In this document: positions 26,836 to 39,062 of the stretch, one piece after another | Layout of the letters: every line of letters begins with the position of its first letter | How positions within the stretch are numbered: position 1 is the first letter of the stretch | Origin: Theobroma cacao | Lineage: Eukaryota > Streptophyta > Magnoliopsida > Malvales > Malvaceae | Direction of reading: 5' to 3' | Assembly (NCBI RefSeq): GCF_000208745.1 | Contig: NC_030855.1 | Span: 12,077,088-12,141,087, forward strand | DNA length: 64,000 bases | Made by a program: the position numbers and the translations under genes | The notes under the pieces: model-generated | What the model saw: the letters and a program-made list of their open reading frames with translations, nothing else | Told to the model about the DNA's origin: nothing | Databases searched by the model: none

Positions 26836-27560
26836 GACATCCTAGTGTATTCGAAGGATGATGATGAACATGTTGTCCATTTGTGCATTATGCTGTAAAC
26901 TTTGCGCAAGAGACAACTCTATGCCAAGTTTTCCAAATGTGAGTTCTGGTTGAGGGAAGTAGTTTTCTGGGGACATGTTGTGTATGGAGTTGGAATTTAT
27001 GTTGATCCCAAGACGATTGAGGCAATCTTATAGTGGGAGCAACTGAAAACGATGACAAAGATTCAAAGTTTCTTCTGTTTAGCCGGTTACTATAGGAGGT
27101 TTGTTCAAGGTTTCTCATTAATAGCTGCTCCTCTGATTCATCTGACTCGTAAAAGAGTCATGTTTGAGTGGGATGATGTTCGCGAGAGTCGATTTCAAGA
27201 ACTGAAGAATCGGTTGACCTCTTTTCCCGTCTTGACACTTCCTGTTAGTAGGAAAGAATTTATGGTATACAGTGATGCCTCTAAATTGGGATTAGGGTGC
27301 GTGTTAATGTAGGATGAAAAAGTAGTAGCTTATGCTTCTCGGTAGTTGAAGAAGCATGTAACGAATTACCCTACCCATGATTTGGAGTTGGCAGCAGTGG
27401 TCTTTGCATTGAAGATCTAGAGGCATTACTTATAAGGTGGGCGTTGTTGAATCTTTACCAACCACAAAAGGTTGAAATATTTGCTCGCCTAGAAAGAACT
27501 CAACCTAAGACAGAAACGATGGTTAGAGTTGATTAAGGATTAAAACCTAGTGATTGATTA
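26836..27560 (+). pseudogene. Ty3/gypsy pol: RT C-terminus and RNase H, degraded
   Basis: This is the first part of a broken polyprotein that would have reverse-transcribed element RNA. Translation begins inside the RT active-site region (second aspartate of the DD box, then ILVYSKDDDEH). It continues through the typical thumb segment CEFW, the FCLAGYYRRFVQGFS connection motif and the RNase H start VYSDASKLGLGCVL. RT N-terminus, protease and gag are absent because the sequence is truncated at 26836. Multiple in-frame stops occur, mostly TAG where relatives have CAG or TGG (for example at about 27310, 27343 and 27418). A one-base deletion near 27565 shifts frame just before the conserved ADALSRK motif. 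The lineage is Tekay/Del chromovirus-like, by motif resemblance. Confidence 0.85.
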
Positions 27561-28525
27561 TCATTCGGGAAGGCAAATGTTGTAGCAGATGCCTTGAGTC
27601 GTAAATCCTCATCTTCATTAGCATCACTTCAGAATTTTTATCTTCCGATGCTACTTGAGATGAAATCTCTAGGGATCCAATTGAGTAATGGTGATGATGG
27701 AACTCTACTTGCTAGTTTTGTTGTGAGACCCTCACTGTTGAATCAAATCATGGAATTGCAGAAGTTTGATGATGAGTTGAAACAGAAAGTTCAAAAGTTA
27801 CGAGATGGAGAAACTAGTGAGTTCAGACTCGGTGATGATGGTATTTTGATGGTTGGGGATCGGGTTTATGTCCCTAAGGATGATCAATTGAGACGAGCTA
27901 TTTTAGAGGAAGCTCATTCTTCCGCTTATGCTTTACATCTTAGAAGCACCAAAATGTATAGGACTATCAAGGAAAGTTACTAGTGGCCGAGTATGGAACG
28001 AGACATAGCCGAGTTTGTGACGAAATGTCTCACATGCCAACAGATCAAGGCGAAACATCAAAAACCATCGGGTACTCTTCAGCTTCTACCTATCCCTAAA
28101 TGGAAGTAAGAGCACGTGACTATGGACTTTGTATTGGGTTTACCACGGATGCAGAGTGGGAAGGATGCTATTTGGGTGATTGTGGATAGATTGACTAAGT
28201 CCGCCCATTTCTTGGCTATCCATAGCACGTATTCCATTGAGAAACTAGCTAAGCTTTATATAGATGAGATACTGAGATTGCATGAAGTCTCAGTTTTTAT
28301 TGTGTCAGATCGAGACATCCGGTTCACTTCTCGATTTTGGCCGAAATTCTAAGAAGCTCTCGAAACTAATTTGAGGTTTAGTACTGCCTTTCATCCACAG
28401 ATAGATGGTCAGTATGAAAGGACCATTCAGACTTTAGAGGATATGCTATGGGCTTGTGTCATTGACTTTACTGGGAGTTGGGACAGACACTTGCTGTTGG
28501 TGGAGTTTACGTATAACAATAGTTT
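27561..28525 (+). pseudogene. Ty3/gypsy integrase core, degraded
   Basis: Continues the same polyprotein in a new frame. The zinc-binding HHCC region is visible (AHSSAYALHLRS and KCLTCQQIK). The catalytic triad is intact: D in TMDFVLGLP near 28125, D in IVSDRDIRF near 28308 and E in DGQYERTIQTLEDM near 28416. The last two are 35 residues apart, as in DD35E integrases. Stops at 27981 (WW expected; TGG to TAG), 28107 and 28350 break it. A one-base deletion near 28527 shifts frame before the next segment. The integrase would insert the cDNA; this copy cannot encode it. Confidence 0.9.
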
Positions 28526-29160
28526 CAGTCTAATATTGGGATGGCACCATACGAGGCTCTGTATGAGAAAAAGTGCCGAACTCCACTCTACTGGGATGAA
28601 GTGGGTGAGAGGAAGTTGTTTAATGTAAAGTTGATTGATCTGACTAGTGACAAGATCAAGGTTATCCTAGAGCAATTAAAGACAACTCAAGACAGGCAAA
28701 AGAGTTACTATGATAGACAGAGAAAAGATCTAGAAATTGAAGTGGATGATAAAGTTTTTCTTAAGGTTTCTCCTTGGAAAGGTGTGATTCAGTTTGCAAA
28801 GCGGGGAAAGCTCAATCCGAGATACACTGGACCCTTTCGTATCATTGAAAGGATTGGGCCAGTGGCATATAAACTAGGATTACCCCCAGAGTTGGATCGG
28901 ATTCACAATGTCTTTCACGTCTCGATGCTAAAGAAGTATGTACCTGATCCCTCCCATATCCTCGAGTCACCTCCGATTGAGTTGTAGGAACATTTGAAGT
29001 TCAAGGTGCAACCTGTACGTATTCTAGACTGAAAGGATTGAGTGTTGAGAAATAAGAGAATCCCAATGGTTAAGGTGTTGTGGAAGGATGCTCGGATGAA
29101 GGAGATGACATGAGAAGTTGAGCATCAGATGAAACGTCAATACCCACATCTTTTCTCTTA
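28526..29160 (+). pseudogene. Ty3/gypsy integrase C-terminal region
   Basis: The open segment 28541-28987 starts [18 protein letters not shown], the usual post-catalytic motif. It includes [10 protein letters not shown] and the GPF/Y module [19 protein letters not shown], then [15 protein letters not shown]. Downstream codons to about 29160 still resemble the lineage's tail (VLWKDARMKEMT, then a region rich in charged residues before LFS). A stop at 28987 follows PPIEL, and further stops follow. I do not see a clear chromodomain. The polypurine tract follows 35 bp later. Confidence 0.85.
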
Positions 29161-29192
29161 GTCCGGTAAGTGAAATTTTGAGGTCAAAAATT

Positions 29193-29209
29193 TATTTTAA
29201 GGGGGGTAA
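29193..29209 (+). promoter_or_regulatory. Polypurine tract of the pol-bearing element
   Basis: A purine run, ttttaaggggggtaatg, immediately precedes the TG of the 3' LTR at 29210. The reverse complement of the same tract follows the minus-strand A LTRs at 21394 and 52857. This tract primes plus-strand DNA synthesis. Confidence 0.75.
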
Positions 29210-32200
29210 TGTTGCCAAGTCCAGCTCTATTATATACTTGCCATGTCATTTATGTACTTGATAGGATGTCTGCATACTTAGATGCCTCGAAAAATCGTTA
29301 AAAGTCAGTATCGTACCTAGTGGTATAATTAAGTCGATTAAAACCTCAAACTAGTCCAAATAGAGATTTTAGGATGCATCTGTGAATTATTGAACCTTAG
29401 AATGTTTTAAAACGATGATCCAGAGTTTGAGGATTAATTTGGAATCCAATAGAGAATTTTTATAACGTAGGGGCAAAATGGTCATTTTGCCACTCGAGGG
29501 CAAAATTGGAATGTTGGATGACATTTGTGACCAAGTTTGACTATTTGGAGCATAATTTGAATTTGGGAAGTGAAAAATTCCAATTCTGACATTTTTCAGA
29601 GCATAAAGGTAAACCGGTCATTCCACGTGTCCATGAGGACGTAATAGAAATTTTTGAAATTTTACACCACTGTGACATTTGTCAAGTCCATGAATTTCAC
29701 CTATTATCATTTTATACTTCGGATAATTAAGGTATTATATGTGGTGGTAAAAAAATGCTTAATAGTTAAGTTTTAATCATGGACCATTCACACGTTGACA
29801 TGTGTCAAGATTTAATTCTTTTATAATTTTCTTTATAAATCAACATAAAATCTCCCAAGTCTTCTTTCATTGCCGTGCAAGCGAAAGAAAAGGGGAAATA
29901 GAATAGAAACAACCCTTGAGGAAGAAAATTCAAGAGAAATTCATCAGTTACCGAAAAACGAAGCGATCTGAGGTAAGATTTCATGATTTTAGCTTAAGGT
30001 TTACCTCACCCATGCTTTATTTTTCATTTTCTATGGTTGAAACCCAAATTTTCATGAAGGAAATCATGCTGGCCGAATCAAGGGGGGGAATTTTTTATGA
30101 TGGTTTTTGTTAGATTTCATGTTATCTAGGTGTTTTTAGTTTTTTTGGGATATTTGGTATGAAAAACAAGCAAGAAAACCACATGTCCTTCACTAAACCC
30201 TCCTTGGTCGAATATAATAGGGAATGTATTGATGATGAATTTTGTTATATTTCATATTATTTAGCTCGTATTTGATGATTTATGGTGTCAGATATCGACA
30301 ATGGTTATCGAAAAGTATAGTGCCTTTAGTAAATGGACTTGAATTTGAATTCTAATGATATATACGGACTTATTGGACTGTGTTGAGACTGATTAGCACG
30401 TTAGTTCGAAATCGGAATAAGTTTTAGATGTGATCATTTAAGTCACAATCAAGTTCATTGAGGTACTTTGGGTGTATTTGGAGTACCAAAAGTGCAATGA
30501 ATCTATTTGGAGTTGAATCGGATGTTTTGGCTAATTAAACAGTGTATAGTGCGAGTTAGGTCGAATACCATTTCAGTCCAATAACAATTAAACCTACGTA
30601 GAACACTATCTTTAAGTGATTATTTGAACATTTCTCATTCAATTTCATGCATTCATATAGAGCCTGGAATAGTTTTATAACAGTTTGGCACAAATGTATT
30701 GAATTACTTGTTGTGTATTAGGTATAGGTGGTGAGCCCCTCTAGTAAGGGTAAGGATATCATACCCGAGGACCAGGAGTAGGAGTACTCCCGTTATTGTG
30801 AGTAATCAGACTATCATCTTAACTGTCTAAAGTAGTTTATACTTCTTTTTATGATTTTAAAGAATAATGAATTTAAATTGTAAACTATTATGTTTTATAA
30901 CTGAAGTGTTGGTTAAATAAAACGAGATTCATAATTTGGTTTGAAATTGTATCCTGGTTTTGGAAATTGAGTAAGTGGAGACTATACACTTGTGTTATAT
31001 ATATGTTTTGACTATTGTTAGTTGTGCCGACCCTGCTTTGTAATAAATGTATCGTCATAACGGGATTTGTAATTGACATATGGTTTGAATTGATGGCTTA
31101 TGATAATGTGATGGCATTAATGGCTAGATTTGTGTTTATGTGGAATATATGAATTATTTTGTTTTACCTTGACAAGCTGGGTAATATCATATTAGCCAAG
31201 TCATACTGTCGAAATTTTATTGATTTGGTGGGGTAATTGATTAACTTATAGCATTGGATGGGTTTCCGTGGATTGACCTATTAGAGGGGGCATGATAAAC
31301 CCCGTCATATTTTACCTTAGTATGAGAGGCGCGGAGGGTATCTCCTAAGGTAGTTTAAAGTTCACTTCACGTCGAACCACCACGTGAGGGTGAAACTCAA
31401 CCAGCACCAAGGAACGGTTGCTTTTTTTAAATGTAAAAATTACATTTTTTGTGTATATGTTATTTTAACAGCCTTGGCGGACTCGGTTAGATGCACTGCG
31501 CAAGGTGTCACTGAGTACAAGTTTTGGCACGAGCCAAGTTCTTAAGAGAGTCATAAGCTTTGTTGAAATTTCTTATGAAATGTAACTGTTTTATATGGGT
31601 TGAACTGAGTTTTAAGGTTATGAATCATATTATGATAAGAAGTTTTAATTGTCTCAATTTACTCGGCTTTAGATGTTATAGATGATCTTTGCTTACTCAC
31701 TAAGTTTATAAAAACTTACCACCCTTCTTTCACCTATTTCAAGCTCAAGGCAATCTATAGACCATCGATTTTGTCGAGGGTTTGCTTTTGGATTCGCACC
31801 CTTAGAAATCGTAGGTTTACAGTTGTGTTTGTTTTTGTTACTTTAGAGCTCACATGTCATTGTAGAATATTTTTGTATACCTTGACCCAGTGTGCTATTA
31901 TATATACGAATTTATTTTATTGTTATTTTTTATTAACTGTTTACGTAGAATTTTATAAATATTGTTTTATATGAAAATGGAATATTTTATTCAATATTTT
32001 TATTTAGTTTGATTAGCTATAATTCCACTTTAAATGGGTGATTTGGATATCTAAATTTATTTTAGATATGAAACGTATATTTTTCATTTATATATTATAT
32101 TTTTAGCAGGTTTTTGAAATTTTCAGGTAAAATGACAAAAATACCCCTGTGTGGTAGAAATTACTTTTTGATTATTTTTTATTTGAAGATAGTCTATATT

Positions 32201-32357
32201 CCTTTAAAATATGATATTTAGTAACTGCTGCTCATAGGGGAGGCGGAGAACTGATGTTAGAGCCTTGCGAGGTTTCGGTTGACATTCCAGGCAAGGTATG
32301 TTTATTTGGACATCGCGACGGTTGTCACGGGCTCGAAGAGAATACCGGGTCGTGACA
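29210..32357 (+). mobile_element. Type A 3' LTR, plus strand
   Basis: 3,148 bp, tgttgccaagtccagc ... accgggtcgtgaca, the only A LTR here in plus orientation. Read as LTR sense it gives a TATA box (about 29831-29844), donor gag/gtaaga at 29973, acceptor gtatag at 30727, a 70 nt exon, donor att/gtgagt at 30798 and acceptor near 31743. The G-box is at 31381. It is more diverged from the minus-strand copies than they are from each other. It is followed at 32358 by resumed D LTR sequence, with no target duplication. Confidence 0.85.
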
Positions 32358-33024
32358 AGTCAGATATACAGTGTAGTATGACTGCCATGATCCTACAAGC
32401 TATGATCGACAAGTGATGTCTGACCTACCCTATTATGTATTTGCATGAGATATATGATATGCATGAATGATTAGAAGAGATGTGTAGCAACTATCCCTAC
32501 GCATTTACAACTGTTTTATTTTCCCACTCACTGTACATTACTAGTGATATGTTTTATTTATTGTGTAGATAAATAGACAAAAAGGTTTGGTGGCTAGCAT
32601 TGTCATTTAGACAGACACGATTTTTACAAGTGATATGTTATCCGTTGACAATGAATCTTCGCTGTGTCACAGTTTAAGTCATAGTTATGTACGTTTTCCC
32701 TATTTATATAAAGTACATCATAAAGGAAATGTGACAGCATGAAGTTGCCTTATGCTATGGAATGGATGTTTAATGACTTAGTGAAGTAGCCAATGCATGG
32801 CTATATGTATGTTATGTTTAAGTCCTGAATGTTATTACGAGCCGAGGGGCTAATGATGAATGCTAAGAGATTTAAGTTTAATGAAATGATTTTGGCTATA
32901 AGGCCTTATGATTATGATATATGTTTATTAGAACTTAATTATGAAGGCTTGCTCAAGTCTAGAGGACTTGGTTGCTGGGCTTGTGCCCCTGTCATGGCCC
33001 CCAGGTTTGGGTCATGACACCTTT

Positions 33025-34298
33025 CCCTAAAATATTGGTTTGACTAGAAGTTTCCAAAAATTGTTAGTTCACCATTTATGCAACTCAAAGAAATTACAAT
33101 TTAGGAAACTAATCGATGTTCTAAATGTTAGAAATTAAAATGTTGTCTTAGATAAATTTTAGGAAGCTTACCTAGAATAAAGACGTTTCCAAAACTAAAA
33201 GGTGTTTAAATTGTGGAAAGAATTAAAATGAAAATTCTTAAAATGGAAAGTTTAATTTCAATGGATTTCTATGTAAACTAAAGTAGTAAAAGGATTACTT
33301 TAAGTGTTTTCAAAATGGAAATTTCTTAAGTACCAAATTGAAATAGAACAATACTAAACAATTTGAGTCAAGTACTTTAAGTAAGTTAATTGAGGTTTTT
33401 CTCAAATAACACACAAGGTCTCAAAGTGATATCGAGCTTGCATTTATTTGTTTGATTTTGATTGTGATTATAAAGCATGAGGAAGATTATGGAACTAGAC
33501 TTTAGAAGATTAGGTCATGGCTGGTGAATTTATTTCTCATGGTATTTATTTTGAAATAGGGTTTGCGCACTTTGCCTTACTTTTATTTTCTTTAATGTTG
33601 TAAAATTCTTTTCTTATCTAACTCCTTTCGGATGTATCTCAAGGTTTCTTGATTATAAAATTTAATTTGTTACATCAAAGTGTAAAACTGGGGTTAGATA
33701 AGAAAATTTTTGTAACTTGAAGATGGAGATCCAAAAGCGCCATGAAGATTCAAGGAGATTACAAGCAAAGCTTCAAGACATTGTTTGTAAAATCCCTTAG
33801 GAATTTGACCAACTAAATTCCTTAATGGCTCAAGAAAATTAAAATTAGTCAAGTCCATAATCATCCTAGTAGTTGGCATGTGATAGATTTATTTTGCAAT
33901 ACATATATATGATATATGTGAAATGAGATAAATGCTATGCATGTTAACAATGTCAAATCAATGACACCTTAATTAATGAATTAATAAATAAAATCCCTCA
34001 TTAATATATTGAGTCAAAAGTCACCTTCCACCATATAACAAGATAACCAGGTTGTTCTTTTAATTGAAGGCTTGTTGAGTCACTCAAGACCAAACTTTTA
34101 CACTAGTACGTTTGAGTTATTGGTGGGTTTTTCTTAACTAGTACCATGTTGTTCGGATGTGTCACACATTACTGCATAGTATTAGAGGCATAGTTACGCA
34201 TAATGTATATGATGTTTAGACAAAGAGTTGTCACCTAACTAATCTAGGAGTTGTATAAGATGCAATTGGCAAGCTAAGTTATCAATCTAATTAGTTTC
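33025..34298 (+). mobile_element. Copia leader continued (non-coding)
   Basis: AT-rich non-coding sequence between the D element end and a solo B LTR. It resumes at 36078 (attatggcttgttgagtc) and leads to a copia gag at 36305. It includes the motif aggcttgttgagtcact, repeated in altered form at 36090. A minus-strand 61-codon ORF at 33694-33879 has no supporting homology or context. Confidence 0.45.
33598..33718. repeat. Inverted repeat (foldback) of about 120 bp
   Basis: ttcttatctaactcc (about 33611-33625) is the near reverse complement of ggggttagataagaa (about 33689-33704), with flanking aaaatt/aatttt extending each arm to about 27 bp around a loop of about 65 bp. It could be a small foldback or MITE-like insertion or a structured part of the leader; I cannot tell which. 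Confidence 0.55.
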
Positions 34299-36077
34299 TG
34301 TCATGACCCAATTTTTCGAGCCATGACCAGCGCATGGACGCAATGGACGTAGTCCACTAAGCCCAAGCAAGCCTATTTACGTAATCCTGCTCATCATCCC
34401 ATCAATTATTCTGAAAGCTACATCTCACAATGCCACCCTGCAAGTACTTTACTAATAAGCTATAGCAATCAAAACTACATTTATATTAACCCATAATAAT
34501 ATTAACCATTGCCACTCATGGTGGCTTACCAAATAAAATATACATATATGGTCTAAGGCATGCATCTTAATATTTTACATCACATGTACGTATTTACAAA
34601 CAAAAATGACTGTGGGCTTCCAGCGGAGTGACCAAGGTGAAGGGACAGCTACTGAATGCCAACATACCTACCAAGAAGACGAAACTACGTGAACACCTAA
34701 ACCTAGGTTCCAACTACCTCTTGATCTGAAAACATGAAGTTGAAAATAATGAGTACAAACTTAGTGAGTGAACACAAGAAGGGAACAAGCAACAATAAGG
34801 AAAGTTGATAATCATGATGCACTTATTTGAAAACAATGCAACTTAGTTCAAGTTCTTATTAAAATCCCTCCATTAAACCCCTAGTTATTAAATCCTTTAA
34901 TGATGGAGCAACCATATTTAGCATGAAATTTGAAAGAAAGGAAATTTCCAGCAAACATCCCATCTCACCCAACTCATGTGTAACCCACCACATCGTGTAC
35001 ATAGCCGGATGTCCCATCTCATCCAGCTCATGTGCATCCCACCACATCGTGCACATAGCCGAACAGTATCACCATCCATCTCCCTCACCACCATCATCAC
35101 CGACAAGTGCACACTCACCCTGCACATGCACGGTTGCATTTGTCACACAATGGTACCATTTATGACATAGTATACATATGTATATATATCAACATCATAC
35201 AAAATATATGGATTCATCCTTTTACACATTTCACATTTCACAACATCAAAATTTTTGTCAAGGGCTTGTTCCCAGGCAATTTTAAAGCAAAAATTGATAA
35301 AATTCCCAAATGATTCATTGAAACATGTAAACATTTTTGTAAAACATTTTGAAAAGCAAGTTCACTCACTAGTCTTAATTGATGTTTCGGTGGGCTCTAA
35401 CTTTGACTAATGTTCCGACTGGAGGTGCAGGTTTTCATTGGAACCTATCATACACAACAACATCACAATCAACTCAACTTGGCATTAATACCATTCCAAA
35501 GCTATTTTCTAAATAGGGTTCCACTAGTCATCACATTGTGCAATCTTTTTACTCTTTTGACATTGGGAAAAGGTCCAAAATCCTCTGAAATAGGTGCCTT
35601 AAGTAGCCCCCAAGAGTCCTAGCTTTAAAAATTCCCTAAACTTGTTATTTGTGGAAATTACAATGAGGGTCGCAGCTCTTAATTTCCAGCATTGAGGTGC
35701 TCAAATGTTCTGTCCAAATCTGTTCTTCTAGTGTAGTACTTTTACTTCAACAAGGATTTTAACCACATTCTTGTCAAAACTGGGCAAAATGGTAAACATC
35801 AAAGTTGTATCCCTGCCTCTTAGCTTTCTAATGGTCCAAAATCATGTTTTTTGGACTTTTGTAGTGGGAGATATTCTTGAAAAACTGAAACATATGCAAA
35901 TAGAGCAACAGCTAGCTATGCACCTTTCTTCACCAATTGAAATTATTTTTTAATCTTACTCCTATAACGACATAAAATAATTATCAGTAATGTAAAACTA
36001 GCATCATTAGCTCAAATTAAACCTTTAAACATAAGTTCTACCTTGAGTTATGTGTTTATGAAGGTCGAGGTTTCACA
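34299..36077 (-). mobile_element. Solo type B LTR with target duplication GTTTC
   Basis: 1,779 bp, tgtcatgacccaattt ... gtcgaggtttcaca, flanked by gtttc at 34294-34298 and 36078-36082. The end matches the start of the plus-strand B LTR at 37259 (tgtgaaacctagacc) in reverse. Minus-strand leader signals are a donor gtgagtgaacttgc at 35369 and an acceptor ttttcag at 34726. The gtgcac minisatellite (34970-35150) lies between them. It is shorter than other B LTRs and apparently lacks the palindrome array. Confidence 0.88.
34970..35150 (-). repeat. Type B minisatellite
   Basis: Two clear and one or two degenerate copies of caccacatcgtgcacatagcc separated by about 60 bp, plus a variant cctgcacatgcacgg unit. 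Same family as 4496-4713, 38510-38705 and 50020-50283. ORFs read through it on both strands are artefacts. Confidence 0.7.
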
Positions 36078-36304
36078 GTTTCATTATGGCTTGTTGAGTC
36101 AATTAAGGTCATGGTGCGATAAAAAAGGTCTTACCTCAACAAAAAGTTTAAAGGTTCAATTTCTCAAAATATTAGAGGAGGGTTATTATTTTGATAAAAT
36201 ATTGAGAATAATCATGTAAGATTCTAAAACCATTTTTATGATTACATAATTTGCGTTAATGACTAAGCTTTATATATGTTGCTTTATATATGATATAAAT
36301 CGAT

Positions 36305-37110
36305 CATGGCGAACAGTTTCTCACTTCGAAGCATACTTGATACAAACAAGTCGACTAACCCAAATTTTATTGACTAGTTTCACAATATCAAGATTGTCTT
36401 AACACAAGAGAAAAAGGGTTATGTCTTAGATGGTCCTAATCCTAAAGAACCTAACAATGGTGCTACAAATGAGGAAAATGAGGCCCATAGAGTTTATATG
36501 GATGATCTCGATCAAGCCACATGTGTGATGTTAGCTAGTATGGCTCCAAATCTTTAAAAGCAACATGAAGCTATGAATTCCCTAGATATTATCCTAAACC
36601 TTAGAGAAATGTTCGACAAGGAAAGTCACACAGAGAAATTCAACATTTCAAGGGAATTGTTTCAATGTAAAATGTTTGAAGAAATCCTAGTAATGCCTTA
36701 TGTGCTAAAGATGATAGGATATATCACTCAACGCGAACAATTGGGATGGACCATGGATCATTATTTAAGCATAGACCTTGTACTTTCTTCATTTCCAAAG
36801 AGCTATTTACAATTTGTGTTGAATTTCAACATGAACAAGATTGAAGTGACCTTTTCGAGCTTATTGAATATGCTCACACAAGTAAAGAACAACATTGTGA
36901 AGGAGAAGCTTCAGTTCATTTTATCTCTTATATGAAAAATAAAAATAAGAAAAGAAAATTTTTTAAGAAAGACAAGGGTGATAATCTTCGAAAGGTATGA
37001 AGCCTACTAGAGGAGTGAAAAAGGACGATGACAATGACAAATGCCATTTCTGTAGCAAACTAGGGCATTGAAGGTGCAATTGCAAGGATTATCTATAAAA
37101 GGGAAGAGAC
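36305..37110 (+). pseudogene. Ty1/copia gag with zinc knuckle, degraded
   Basis: Starts at the ATG at 36305 with MANSFSLRSILDTNK, a start typical of one plant copia gag family. It runs through VMLASMAPNL and the longest open stretch, 36573-36935 (REMFDKESHTEKF, KMIGYITQREQLGWTMDH, NFNMNKIEVTFSSLLNML). Near 37040-37080 a CCHC zinc knuckle can be read (CHFCSKLGH ... C) in another frame, interrupted by a TGA where relatives have TGG. In-frame stops at about 36377 (TGG to TAG) and 36556 (CAA to TAA), plus frameshifts after 36935, break the gene. Gag forms the virus-like particle in which reverse transcription occurs. The pol part is cut off by the solo LTR at 37259. Confidence 0.85.
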
Positions 37111-38509
37111 TAAAAGAAGTTTCTAGTTCATGTATGAATCATATGATGATTTATTTTTTAGCACTTGGTACATGATACCTTAGTCTTTATTAATGGTTTT
37201 AATATGTGTGGCATATTGAAGGAACTAATGACAAGGAGCAGTGAAGAATAGGACGATGTGTGAAACCTAGACCTTTATAGACGTGTGCGGAGGTAGACAC
37301 GATGACGTGGATTAGGGGTAGTTCTGTCATTTTCTTGGTGAGCTCCTAGAAATGGGTTTTTCTAATATTATTAAAGCCTAAGAAGGCCTAAGGAATAAAC
37401 GAATGATGTATATAGTAATGAAATAAACAAAGAAAATAAAAATAATGATAATTTCCACGGTAAGGGTAAAATGGTCATTTTAGGTCTGAAGTCTAAATTT
37501 TTAAGTTTTCATGAACTCGAGTACTTTTAATCTATTGTGGACCTTTTCTCAATGTCAAAAGAGTAAACAATTTGAGCCAAAAAGAAGAAGAAGGTTAAGT
37601 CAACTATGCAATGGCCTTTTTGTAAATAAGTGGAACTCTAGCCAACTATAGAATAAATATCAAAATTTTCCAACACCTTTTCCTCACTTCCAACAGCTTC
37701 TTCTTCTTCCCATCCTTCTTCCTCACTAAACGTTTTCCATCATCCATGGAAGTTATCCCTTGAAACCTCCATAACTTTCTCAAAGTAACTTCAATTTTCA
37801 TGCTTTGGTACACTTTTTCATATGATTCTTTGTCCTCTTTCACTTCTACACCTTAAGAACCCTCAAAAGTCTTTCCTTAATACTTTCTCTCACTAGCTGG
37901 ATGTTTTAGAAGAGAAAGAGAGAGAGAAACCTTTCATAATAGCTTGAAAACTCTTGAAAATGAGTTTAACTACAAAACCACCAAGGTGAGTATTGAGTTA
38001 GGGTTGATTTTTAGGTTGTTGATGATCGTCAACAATTAAATTGTAGACTGTTTTATTTCTAAAGGTTATTTATTTATTCTATTATGACTAGAGTAGCGTG
38101 AATAAATAGCCAATCAAATGGTAATTGGAAGCTAGTTATGAATAATTAGTAGAACTTGATCAAGGAAAATAGCTTTTGGAATAATATTCACGTCAATTGA
38201 GTTAGTGTGATGCTATTGTGTGTGATAGGTTCCAACAAGACCCCACATCTCCACTTGGAGCATTAGTGGAAGTCGGAGTCGGTTAAAGAATCCACAAAGA
38301 CATGTGAGTGAACTTGCATTAAAATGTTTTAGGATAAATGCGTATGTATTTGGTTCAATCACTTGAAATATTTTATTGAACTTTTCTCAAATATGCATGA
38401 GAACAAGCCCTTGATGAAACTTTTTTATGTTGTGAAATATGAATGTGATGAATTCATATGTTTCTACGTTATGTTGATGTGTATGTTATGCATTGAATGG
38501 CACTGTTGG

Positions 38510-38705
38510 GTGACAACTGTAACGTGCATGTGCGGTGTGGGAGTGCACATGACGTTGATAGTGGTGTGCTGTGGGAGTGCACAGACTGATGATATATGCC
38601 ATGTGCGGTGTGGGAGTGCATATGATGATATTGCCTTGGGCAATGTGGGAGTGCACATGATGATTCTAGCTATGTGCTGTGTGGGAGTGCACATGAGCTG
38701 GTGAG
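38510..38705 (+). repeat. Type B minisatellite
   Basis: Five degenerate copies of ggtgtgggagtgcacatga, spaced about 35-45 bp. It lies in LTR intron 2. Same family as the other B LTR minisatellites but in plus orientation. The ORFs reading through it (38363-38704 plus, 38464-38760 minus) are repeat artefacts. Confidence 0.75.
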
Positions 38706-38864
38706 ACAAGAGTTGCATACATGTATACACATACCATAGAGAGGTTAGGGAAACCATCATGTGTTTGCATTAAATATTGAATGTTAAAATTTGACAAATG
38801 CTTTCTAATTGATTTTCACTGCAGAAAAAATGGATTTTCGTTGTGACAAGAATTCTTTTAATTT

Positions 38865-39062
38865 CATTGCCCTATTTCTCACTGTAGCAAAATTCATTCT
38901 CGCTGCAGCAAGAAACTCTCTGGTGTTGGGGACTTGACAAGCCTAGATTTTCACTGCAGCGAAAATGCATTCTCGCTACAGCAAGAAACTCTCGAGTAGT
39001 TGGGTAAAATACTTGCTTGGGTTTTTGCTGCAGCGAAATTCATTCTCGCTGCAGTGAGAAAC
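38865..39062 (+). repeat. CGCTGCAGCG palindrome array
   Basis: At least six units combining cgctgcagcg-type palindromes, some decayed to cgctgcagca or cgctacagca, with the linkers agaaactctcg and gaaaatgcattct. The array sits between the minisatellite and the intron 2 acceptor, as it does in the minus-strand B LTR at 4138-4290. Confidence 0.75.

Larger units (their letters stand above)
15590..33019 (+). mobile_element. Type D LTR 2, truncated, split by the A compound block
   Basis: Homology to the first D LTR begins near 15590 (tagtgcatatgtttgacac), so the LTR start is missing. It runs to 18398 and resumes at 32358-33019, ending gggtcatgaca. Compared with D LTR 1, about 455 bp (equivalent to about 12993-13447) is missing at the insertion point, and the flanks gatgc and agtca are not a duplication. 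The second leader donor is at 16723 and the acceptor at 32568. The first donor (gtaaga in LTR 1) is mutated to ataaga near 16319. It ends next to ccttt, a near match to the duplication at 7267-7271, consistent with being the 3' LTR. Confidence 0.65.

Noticed and set aside
38363..38760. Cys/Met-rich ORFs on both strands, and similar ones at 49957-50283
   Set aside because: Repeat artefacts of the gtgcac minisatellite inside LTR introns.
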